From Bacillota bacterium (GTDB lineage: Bacteria; Bacillota; Bacilli; Alicyclobacillales; Alicyclobacillaceae): 11,007 bases of DNA. The stretch is from the NCBI GenBank assembly GCA_021816665.1, contig JAKAXI010000035.1:1-11007 (forward strand), read 5' to 3'. Within the stretch, counting starts at the first letter, position 1, and every line of letters starts with the position of its first letter. The notes beneath the pieces are model-generated. The model saw only the letters and a program-made list of their open reading frames with translations. It was not told the DNA's origin and did no database searches. Shown here one piece after another: positions 5,090 to 11,007 of the stretch. A program made the position numbers and the translations under genes.

Positions 5090-5626
5090 TCAGCGGATCA
5101 ACATCAGTCCAGCGGTAGCAATCAGCACTAAACCTGTCAACAAATCCGTCGAGAGTCGCACCGCGCGGCCGATCCAGCGACCGAGTTCGAGTCCAGCCAA
5201 CGTCATGATGAGACTGACTGCACCGAAGACGACGGCCGATTCTGCAATCGAAACATGAAACATACCAAGTCCAAAGCCAACCGTCAGGTTGTCCAAACTC
5301 ATCGCAACGCTAAGAACGATGAGACGAAGTCCGGAAAGGTCGTGTTTTGTCTCAGAGTGGCTGTCGGCGCGCATCTGCAAGAGTGAGTACACGCCCGCAC
5401 CGACCAATACAACAATGCCCGCGTATCGAGCTGGAGCACCAATTAAACGCGCAGCCCCTTCTCCAAGCGCAACGCCAATCACCGGCATGAGGGCCTCAAA
5501 CAGGGCAAACAACAAGGCTGTAGCGAACTGCCGTTTGCGGCTGATTCCCGCCGAACCGAGCGCAATCGCGGCGATGCTGTTATTGAGTGCCAGGGCAAGT
5601 GCCAGCATCACCAATTGCCAACTCAC
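5090..5626 (-). CDS. MntP-family transporter with atypical first acidic site, 178 aa
   Basis: GTG at 5626 overlaps the TGA of the Mur ligase gene (shared GTGA), with GGGAGGGG 7 bases upstream, so translation is probably coupled. Hydropathy suggests six membrane segments in two halves around the hydrophilic loop RADSHSETKHD (86-96). The order matches E. coli MntP (Mn2+ efflux): LALNNSIAAIALG (12-24), FALFEALMPVIGVALG (40-55), VAMSLDNLTVGFGLG (107-121), SLIMTLAGLELGRWIG (138-153), TGLVLI (164-169). The distantly related YtaF is less similar. Oddly, the first-half Asp of MntP (SMDAF) is Asn here (LNNSI), while Asp112 and Glu44 remain. Either substrate or mechanism may differ, so no symbol is given. 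It is last in a unit with trxB and the Mur ligase. Confidence 0.85.
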   Translation of the reverse strand: MSWQLVMLALALALNNSIAAIALGSAGISRKRQFATALLFALFEALMPVIGVALGEGAARLIGAPARYAGIVVLVGAGVYSLLQMRADSHSETKHDLSGLRLIVLSVAMSLDNLTVGFGLGMFHVSIAESAVVFGAVSLIMTLAGLELGRWIGRAVRLSTDLLTGLVLIATAGLMLIR

Positions 5627-6972
5627 CGCACAACCCCTCCCGGCTGACTCACCCTCCACAGCGACTGTGTGGGCGCAGCAAAATAAAGCAAAGCGTCTCC
5701 AACGAACGACTGTGTACCCAGCACCAGCAAGAGGTCACCCTCACCTAGGCGCCTGTCTGCAGCCCGCACGGCGTCACCCATGTCCGTACACTCTTCTACG
5801 TCCTCGAGCAAGGTGCGTGCAGCAGAAGCTACCCCCGCGTCGAAATGCAGGTGTGGGTTTTTGGCTTGGGCCACGATGGCGAATGATGCCCACGGGCAAA
5901 GTACTTCAAGTACGCCCGTCACATCCTTGTCCACTGGCAGCCCGAACACAAGCCCCACGCGGCCATGTGCATGACCAGCGCGCCATTCTTCCAGCCACGC
6001 TGCAATAAAGCGCGCAGAGTCGCGGTGAATGGTGCCGTCGACTACGGTGAGTGGCCTGTCGCGGACGACTTGCATACGGCCGGGTAGTTGTAGCTGCCGC
6101 AGGTCGATTAGAGTGGGAATGCGCCTTGCTAGCTCCGGCCATATGTCGAATACGGCAGTCGCACCCGCCGCGGCCACCTCTGCGTTTACCGACAGGTAGG
6201 GGACACCGCTTGGTAGTTCGATGTCCACCGTCCGGCTGACGGGATCGGGCAAATGTACCCTGGGGGTTTGCAAACCTTCAGCCTCGACAATTTCGAAGCG
6301 TGCGCCGTGTCGCAAACAGGCAGTGTGAAATTCCGTCAGCACTTCGCCCGTCTGCTTGTGACTGACGACAAATTTGGTCGCATCAGTCACCACTCCCGCC
6401 TTTTCGCGAGCAACATCTGCCAATGTGGGCCCTAACTCTCGCGCGTGTTCGAGGAAGATCGGCGCCACAACCGCCACCTCGTGCACGACTTGATTGACGT
6501 CGTCATGCAGCGCGCCGCGTCCACATTCGTAGACGTTCACGTCTGTCGACTGTTCACGAAACCACAGTGCGGCGACGACGGCCAATAAGCCGACAGGTCC
6601 TATGTACTGCCCGCCTGGCACTGGCAGAGTCTCTGAGACTTCTGACACCTGGTGCATGAGGCGGGCAAAGTCTGTTTCTGGAATCGGGGTGCCGTCCACT
6701 CGGAACCGCTCCATAAAGTCTACCAAGTGTGGCCCAGTAAAGAGGCCGACGCGAAGCCCTGCCCGCTGCAGAATCGCTGCGAGCAGGATCGCGTGCGACC
6801 CCTTCCCTTTGCTGCCCGTCACCATGATGTTGCGCGCGTGATCCGGACACTCGAAGTAGTCGAGGATGCGACGCGTCCACTCGGGGTGACGAATTTCGCG
6901 ATCAGCTTTCCCTTCAATAAAGGGCTTTGCACGGTTATACGACTTGTACGCCAGCCCAATCACGTCTCGCAT
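5623..6972 (-). CDS. Atypical FolC-like Mur ligase family protein, 449 aa
   Basis: ATG at 6972 begins 7 bases after the trxB stop; GTG at 6990, overlapping trxB, is an alternative, and neither has a strong ribosome binding site, so coupling with trxB is likely. The fold is that of Mur ligases/folylpolyglutamate synthases: P-loop TGSKGKGS (52-59), FTGPHLVDFMERFRVDG (78-94), YECGRGALHDDVNQ (148-161), HARELGPTLADVAREKAGV (176-194), PGRM (297-300), VDGTIHRDSARF (311-322). Each FolC signature is altered: GTNGKGS to GSKGKGS, SPHL to GPHL, GGRLDATN to CGRGALHDDVNQ, and DGAHN to DGTIH. It therefore likely makes an ATP-dependent amide bond, as the superfamily does, but folate need not be the substrate. 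The MntP-like start overlaps its stop. Confidence 0.82.
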   Translation of the reverse strand: MRDVIGLAYKSYNRAKPFIEGKADREIRHPEWTRRILDYFECPDHARNIMVTGSKGKGSHAILLAAILQRAGLRVGLFTGPHLVDFMERFRVDGTPIPETDFARLMHQVSEVSETLPVPGGQYIGPVGLLAVVAALWFREQSTDVNVYECGRGALHDDVNQVVHEVAVVAPIFLEHARELGPTLADVAREKAGVVTDATKFVVSHKQTGEVLTEFHTACLRHGARFEIVEAEGLQTPRVHLPDPVSRTVDIELPSGVPYLSVNAEVAAAGATAVFDIWPELARRIPTLIDLRQLQLPGRMQVVRDRPLTVVDGTIHRDSARFIAAWLEEWRAGHAHGRVGLVFGLPVDKDVTGVLEVLCPWASFAIVAQAKNPHLHFDAGVASAARTLLEDVEECTDMGDAVRAADRRLGEGDLLLVLGTQSFVGDALLYFAAPTQSLWRVSQPGGVVR

Positions 6973-6979
6973 GAACGGG

Positions 6980-7945
6980 TCAGTGCGCACCTGCAGAAGA
7001 CATCGACCAGTCGTGTGAGCTCGAACCCTCGAGAAACTTCTCCACGTCCATCGCAGCTTTGCAGCCACTGCCTGCAGCCGTGATCGCTTGGCGATAGTGT
7101 GGGTCCATCACGTCACCACACGCAAAGACCCCTTCGACAGTCGTCGCTGAGGAAACGCCCTGTGTCTTGATATAGCCGACACTGTCCAAATCAAGCTGCC
7201 CATTTAAGAAGGCGGTGTTTGGCTGATGGCCGATCGCTATGAACAGGCCTTCCGTCGGCAGTACGCGCGTTTCTCCGGTTTCATTGTCTTTAACCTCGAG
7301 CCCAGACACTTTGCCGTCCTGGGACTGTACCGAGGTCGGCGTGACGTTCAGCGCCCACTTGATTTTCGGGTTGTTGCGTGCACGCTCTTGCATCACTTTC
7401 GACGCCCTCAGTTCATTTCTCCGATGCACAATCGTGACCTCACTGGCGAATTTGGTCAGGAAGGTCGCTTCTTCCATGGCCGAGTCTCCACCGCCGACAA
7501 CCAGAATTGGTTTGTTGCGGAAGAAAAACCCGTCACACGTGGCGCACGTTGAAACGCCACGGCCCACTAAGTCTGACTCGCCGGTGATGCCAAGCATTTT
7601 CGCGGACGCTCCAGTAGAAATAATCAACGCTTCCGCCTCATACTCGTCTTCGTCGTTCACGGTCACTCGAAATGGACGCTTGGACAAGTCTGCTGCCGTC
7701 GCCCAACCGTGCACAAACGTCGCGCCGAAACGCTCGGCTTGTTTGCGCATGTTGTCCATTAACTCTGGACCCATAATAGCGTCCGGGAAGCCCGGGAAAT
7801 TTTCGATTTCGGTTGTCAAAGTCAACTGACCACCGGGTTCATTGCCTTCTACCACCACTGGCTTCAGGTTTGCTCGAGCGGCGTATATCGCTGCAGTCAG
7901 ACCTGCTGGTCCGGTGCCGAGAATCATCACTTGATGACGTTCCAT
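6980..7945 (-). CDS. trxB: Thioredoxin reductase, 321 aa
   Basis: This NADPH-dependent flavoenzyme reduces thioredoxin in the cytoplasm. ATG at 7945 lies 9 bases after GAGGAGG; a TTG three codons upstream overlaps the spacer and is less likely. FAD-binding GTGPAG is at 10-15, the redox-active CATC at 134-137, NADPH-binding GGGDSA at 151-156, HRR for the 2'-phosphate at 174-176, and the second FAD motif CGD at 277-279. Length is standard for the low-molecular-weight type. The last dozen residues are a short variable tail overlapping the alternative start of the Mur ligase. It is the first gene of a three-gene unit. The preceding 85 bases hold no promoter I would call with confidence. Confidence 0.96.
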   Translation of the reverse strand: MERHQVMILGTGPAGLTAAIYAARANLKPVVVEGNEPGGQLTLTTEIENFPGFPDAIMGPELMDNMRKQAERFGATFVHGWATAADLSKRPFRVTVNDEDEYEAEALIISTGASAKMLGITGESDLVGRGVSTCATCDGFFFRNKPILVVGGGDSAMEEATFLTKFASEVTIVHRRNELRASKVMQERARNNPKIKWALNVTPTSVQSQDGKVSGLEVKDNETGETRVLPTEGLFIAIGHQPNTAFLNGQLDLDSVGYIKTQGVSSATTVEGVFACGDVMDPHYRQAITAAGSGCKAAMDVEKFLEGSSSHDWSMSSAGAH

Positions 7946-8030
7946 CTGTATCAACCTCCTCGATTCAGTGTATCAGGATTTCTCGCCAAATGCATGCCAC
8001 GTCTGGAGAATGGCAGATTACACAAGCAAA

Positions 8031-8064
8031 GGGAGCAGGTGAACGACTGGTTCACTCCTGCCCC
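8031..8064 (-). terminator. Probable terminator after the hydrolase gene
   Basis: On the minus strand GGGGCAGGAGTGAAC pairs with GTTCACCTGCTCCC around the loop CAGTC, with small bulges, and is followed by the T-rich TTTGCTTGTG. It lies 35 bases after the dienelactone hydrolase stop and before trxB, so it separates the two units. Confidence 0.65.
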
Positions 8065-8098
8065 GCCGTTGTTGCCTAACTGACTGTGGCCGTCAATC

Positions 8099-8929
8099 CT
8101 ACTTCGACGCCTGACCCAGCACTTCGTTGAAGAAGGACAGTGTCTTCGCAAGCGCGTCGCGCGCCGCATTGACCTCATACGAAGGACGACCATCGTTAAA
8201 GAAGGCGTGATTCGCCCCCTTGTAAATGTCGACTTCCACCGATTTGCCAGCTTTGCGCATGTTCTCTGCGAACGTCTGAATGACCGGAATGAGACGGACG
8301 TCGTCTTCGCCGTAAAAAGCGCGCACTGGGCAAGTGATTCGTTCGATCCCGGCTTCATCCGGCAACACGCTGCCGTAATACACGGCCGCGCCGCGCAGTT
8401 CTGGGTCACTCGCCGAGAGCAGAGCGGACAGACTACCGCCCATGCAGTACCCGACAGACGCGACACCCTGCCCTTTGCTGGGTCCGTAAGTTGCGCGTAA
8501 AAAGGCTGAGGTCGCCGTGACTTGCGGCATGTAGCGGTCCATCTGCAGGCCACCAAACAATGTCGAAAATGTCTCGCCAATGGCCTTCTGTTCTTTCTCC
8601 GGAAGTTTCGCAAGCGCCGCTTCACGGTCATCGGCGTTGTGCCAGACTGACGGCGGTACCGAGTTGAGGAACTCTTTCACCAAACCAATGCGCTCTGTCC
8701 GCAGTGCTTCCGGCCGTTCCCCATTCACGGCGTACAGGTCAGGCGCAAACGCGACGTACCCTGCCTCGGCAAAGCGTGTCGTCACATCCTGAATGTGCTC
8801 GTCGACACTCCAAATCTCCTGAATCACAATGACGGCCGGCAGCGGTGTCTTCGCGTTTTCTTGCACTGCCGCGAAGCCCAGGTACTGGTTGTCAGCGCCG
8901 TAACGCACCCATTCCGTTTTTACTGGCAT
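8099..8929 (-). CDS. Dienelactone hydrolase family protein, 276 aa
   Basis: This is an alpha/beta hydrolase. ATG at 8929 has AAAGGGATG about 7 bases upstream. The catalytic set is visible: Cys162 in the nucleophile elbow GYCMGG (160-165), an Asp in YGEDD (206-210), His241 in GANHAFFND (238-246), and Glu38 in IQEIW (36-40), the dienelactone-hydrolase glutamate. Cys in place of Ser is typical of the family. At 276 residues it is longer than the classical ~236; the extra length is a charged helical insert around 80-130, possibly a lid. The physiological substrate is unknown, since many members are general esterases. It follows the MerR gene by 40 bases on the same strand, so the two are probably co-transcribed, perhaps with the hydrolase acting on the regulator's ligand. 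Confidence 0.9.
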   Translation of the reverse strand: MPVKTEWVRYGADNQYLGFAAVQENAKTPLPAVIVIQEIWSVDEHIQDVTTRFAEAGYVAFAPDLYAVNGERPEALRTERIGLVKEFLNSVPPSVWHNADDREAALAKLPEKEQKAIGETFSTLFGGLQMDRYMPQVTATSAFLRATYGPSKGQGVASVGYCMGGSLSALLSASDPELRGAAVYYGSVLPDEAGIERITCPVRAFYGEDDVRLIPVIQTFAENMRKAGKSVEVDIYKGANHAFFNDGRPSYEVNAARDALAKTLSFFNEVLGQASK

Positions 8930-8969
8930 GTCTTCATCCCTTTCTTATGTAGGCATTGTGTCCAATCCA

Positions 8970-9440
8970 TCAGGACTTCACCTGTTGTTCCTGAAAATCT
9001 CGGATGCGTTGCAAGCGATCGGAGAACCCTTTACGGATAGTCTTCAGCCGTTTGAGCTTATCATCGATGTTACCGAGGACCTCTTCAATACGACGAACAG
9101 ACTCATCCAGCAACTGCTGGCGCTCTTCCTCAGTCATCTCCTGGGTGTGCCAGGACGCCCTAATCTCGTCGAGAACGCGTTCGTGATCGAGGATCGACTT
9201 GATCTCCTGCAGAGAGTAGCCAAGTGACTCCTTCAGTCGCAGGATACGCCGAAGTTTCTCTACCCCAGCATGATCATACAGGCGGTGTCCGCCTGCAGTC
9301 CGCGACGCAGGTTCGACAAGGCCCACTTCCTCGTAGTAATGCAAGGTCCGCGGTGTAACACCTAACTCTTTCACGACTTCCTCGACAGTAAACGACAACC
9401 TGTCGTCTTCGAGGTGCTCCGTATCCTGTTCTTTGCCCAT
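8970..9440 (-). CDS. MerR-family transcriptional regulator, 156 aa
   Basis: ATG at 9440 is chosen: GGAGG lies 12 bases upstream, and the frame further out (to 9521) runs through the -10 of the candidate promoter. The winged helix-turn-helix is at about 16-60 (FTVEEVVKELGVTPRTLHYYEEVGLVEP, then TAGGHRLYDHAGVEKL), followed by the family's second helical pair LKESLGYSLQEIKSIL (69-84). The rest, about 104-150, is a long charged dimerisation coiled coil. There is no Cys-rich metal site, so an organic ligand is more likely than a metal. It is divergent from the DHA2 transporter and upstream of the hydrolase, a common layout for drug-responsive control. A dyad in its own promoter suggests autoregulation. 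Confidence 0.92.
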   Translation of the reverse strand: MGKEQDTEHLEDDRLSFTVEEVVKELGVTPRTLHYYEEVGLVEPASRTAGGHRLYDHAGVEKLRRILRLKESLGYSLQEIKSILDHERVLDEIRASWHTQEMTEEERQQLLDESVRRIEEVLGNIDDKLKRLKTIRKGFSDRLQRIRDFQEQQVKS

Positions 9441-9480
9441 GTCGTAGACGGGCCTCCAATGCCTGAGGATTTGCGGCGAC

Positions 9481-9510
9481 ATTATAGCATGACTCTCACG
9501 TGAACGTCCA
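9481..9510 (-). promoter_or_regulatory. MerR gene promoter with dyad operator in the spacer
   Basis: On the minus strand TGGACG (9510-9505) and a perfect TATAAT (9486-9481) are 18 bases apart. Within this interval, 9491-9508 is an 18-bp dyad GAC-N2-TCACGTGA-N2-GTC, symmetric at 14 of 18 positions. MerR-family activators typically bind dyads between the -35 and -10 of promoters with long spacers, so this is a plausible autoregulatory operator. Confidence 0.6.
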
Positions 9511-9552
9511 TTTATCGGCACAGTAATTTTGTCAGTGAAGATAAACGTAACG

Positions 9553-9582
9553 TTGACGTAAGATGTATATGTTTGTTAAGAT
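9553..9582 (+). promoter_or_regulatory. Candidate promoter of the DHA2 transporter
   Basis: TTGACG (9553-9558, five of six) and TAAGAT (9577-9582, four of six) are 18 bases apart. They point towards the transporter start at about 9651, leaving a leader of about 60 bases. The MerR-type dyad at 9491-9508 lies about 45 bases upstream. Confidence 0.45.
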
Positions 9583-9650
9583 TTTCTGTGGGAAATTTGT
9601 GGATGGCGTGGTCTGGCTTTCTTTCAAGACAGACAAAGGGAGTGGTATTG

Positions 9651-11007
9651 TTGGCAACTGCGTCAATCTCGAGGCGCGGCACTGCGTACAAGTGGATCGC
9701 GCTCTCAAACACAACTCTAGGTGTCCTAATGGCCGCCATCAACGGGACCATCCTCATTATTGCACTGCCTGTCATATTCAAGGGCATCCAGGTGAATCCG
9801 CTTCAGGGGGGACAGACTGGTCTACTCTTATGGGTGCTACTTGGCTTTAACGTCGCCACAACTGTTCTGTTGGTGACGTTCGGGCGGCTGTCCGACCTGT
9901 TCGGTCGCGTCCGACTGTACAACCTGGGGTTTTTAATTTTCACCATCGGCTCAATTCTATGTTCTCTGACGTGGAGTAAAGGCTTAAACGGCGAAGTGGA
10001 ACTTATTATCTTCCGGATCGTCCAGGGCATCGGTGGTGCGTTTTTGTTTTCCAACAGCGCTGCCATCCTGACAGACGCATTCCCAGGCAACCAGCGTGGG
10101 CTGGCACTTGGACTCAACCAAATCGCGGGGGTCGGCGGTGGGGTCATCGGTCTAGTCGTCGGTGGCTTGCTCGCCGCCACGGGTCACTGGCGCTGGATTT
10201 TTCTTGTTAACGTGCCCATCGGGATCATCGGAACAGTCTGGGCGTACATCGCACTGCGTGAATTGACCACCCGCCCTGAGCGGCACAAGATAGACTTCTG
10301 GGGCAACATCACGCTGGGTCTCGGCATTACCGGCATCATGCTCGGTCTCACGTACGGCATTATGCCGTACAAGAAGTACAACATGGGTTGGCACAGCCCG
10401 TTTGTGATCACATCACTCGTCGGCGGCGTTGTGATGTTGCTCCTGTTCGTATGGATTGAGAATATCGTCGAAGACCCGATGTTCTACATGCACTTGTTCA
10501 GGATTCGCGCCTTTGCGTTTGGCAACATGAGCAGCTTTTTCGGCGCGTTAGCTCGCGGTGGGTTGCAGTTTATGCTGATCATCTGGCTGCAAGGCATCTG
10601 GCTGCCCCTGCACGGAGTATCGTACGCGGACACACCCCTCCGGGCCGGCATTGATACGCTGCCGCAAATGGTCGGCTTCCTGGTGGCAGGTCCCATCAGT
10701 GGCTACCTGTCTGACCGCTTTGGCGCACGCCTGTTTGCCACTGGCGGCATGGTGGTCAGCGCGATTGGCTTTCTGCTGCTGTTGACCTTGCCATTCAACT
10801 TCCACTACTGGCCGTTTGCCGCGTACCTGTTCATTATTGGCTGTGGCATGGGCCTCTTCGCTTCGCCAAACAGCGCATCGATCATGAACTCGGTGCCACC
10901 CCGCTTTCGCGGCGCTGCATCCGGCATGCGCGCGACGTTTATGAATGCCGGCCAGATGATGAGTATGGGCGTGTTTTTCAGCATCGTGATCGCCGGCTTA
11001 GCGGCAC
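9651..11007 (+). CDS. DHA2-type major facilitator multidrug transporter (C-terminus cut by window edge)
   Basis: The frame runs open to the right edge, giving 452 residues without a stop. TTG at 9651 is preferred, 8 bases after AAAGGGAG; TTG at 9648 is possible, and ATG at 9729 would remove much of helix 1. Multiple hydrophobic helices are seen. Motif A, GRLSDLFGRVR, is at 78-88, with a relaxed copy GPISGYLSDRFGAR (347-360). The glycine-rich helix-5 antiporter region is LNQIAGVGGGVIGLVVGG (155-172), followed by the DHA2 signature HWRWIFLVNVPIG (179-191). TM1 reads LSNTTLGVLMAAINGTILIIALP. The family exports drugs or metabolites by proton antiport and usually has 14 helices; the last ones lie outside the window. 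It is divergent from the MerR gene, its likely regulator. Substrate unknown. Confidence 0.93.
   Translation, partial: MATASISRRGTAYKWIALSNTTLGVLMAAINGTILIIALPVIFKGIQVNPLQGGQTGLLLWVLLGFNVATTVLLVTFGRLSDLFGRVRLYNLGFLIFTIGSILCSLTWSKGLNGEVELIIFRIVQGIGGAFLFSNSAAILTDAFPGNQRGLALGLNQIAGVGGGVIGLVVGGLLAATGHWRWIFLVNVPIGIIGTVWAYIALRELTTRPERHKIDFWGNITLGLGITGIMLGLTYGIMPYKKYNMGWHSPFVITSLVGGVVMLLLFVWIENIVEDPMFYMHLFRIRAFAFGNMSSFFGALARGGLQFMLIIWLQGIWLPLHGVSYADTPLRAGIDTLPQMVGFLVAGPISGYLSDRFGARLFATGGMVVSAIGFLLLLTLPFNFHYWPFAAYLFIIGCGMGLFASPNSASIMNSVPPRFRGAASGMRATFMNAGQMMSMGVFFSIVIAGLAA

Noticed and set aside
7239..7829. Plus-strand frame of 196 codons inside trxB
   Set aside because: Antisense to intact trxB motifs, low-complexity Ser/Thr content typical of a reverse-frame shadow.
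7946..7985. Sigma-E-like -10 GATACACT before trxB
   Set aside because: It differs from CATACANT by one base, but no suitable ATA-type -35 lies at the right spacing.
9803..10805. Several minus-strand frames opposite the DHA2 transporter
   Set aside because: The transporter frame continues unbroken to the window edge with family motifs; the antisense frames show no domains or start signals.

Overview
The window looks like chromosome from an aerobic, endospore-forming Firmicute of the Alicyclobacillus type. An alpha/beta-type small acid-soluble spore protein (SASP), candidate promoters of the sporulation sigma factors G and K, strong AGGAGG-type ribosome binding sites, and Bacillus-like CitZ, TrxB and YhcV-like proteins all point that way. 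The genus is an inference from overall protein character; no search was run. Every stretch over about 100 bases is accounted for, and I see no tRNA, rRNA, CRISPR array, insertion sequence or prophage block.

Layout. Bases 1-705 (minus strand) hold a two-gene unit: an 87-residue acidic DUF3905-like protein, then a protein cut by the window edge with a coiled-coil head and a Gln/Ser/Tyr/Gly-rich repetitive tail. A near-perfect sigma-G promoter precedes it. Bases 832-1721 (plus strand) carry a four-helix DUF4383-like membrane protein and a paired-CBS protein like YhcV. A bidirectional terminator separates them from a minus-strand run: LL-H-type holin-like protein (1811-2188), SASP (2354-2569), citrate synthase (2677-3810), phosphosulfolactate synthase (4067-5002), and a tight three-gene unit of thioredoxin reductase, an atypical FolC-like Mur ligase and an MntP-family transporter (7945 down to 5090). 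Next is a MerR regulator followed by a dienelactone-hydrolase-family gene (9440 down to 8099). Divergent from the regulator, a DHA2-type major facilitator transporter starts at about 9651 and runs off the right edge.

How the genes may work together. Several units fit sporulation: the SASP coats spore DNA, the sigma-G unit at the left edge would be forespore-expressed, and phosphosulfolactate synthase, behind a sigma-K-like promoter, would make the precursor of sulfolactate, a known Bacillus spore metabolite. MerR, hydrolase and transporter look like a small ligand-responsive efflux/detoxification module, with a dyad lying inside the regulator's own promoter. Citrate synthase is housekeeping but has a phased array of TTGACGCA-like repeats upstream. 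The Mur ligase with altered FolC motifs and the MntP homologue lacking one conserved Asp are the least explained proteins.

Several starts were moved inward from the longest open frame to a start with a good ribosome binding site: GTG for the holin, phosphosulfolactate synthase and MntP-like genes, and TTG for citrate synthase and the transporter.
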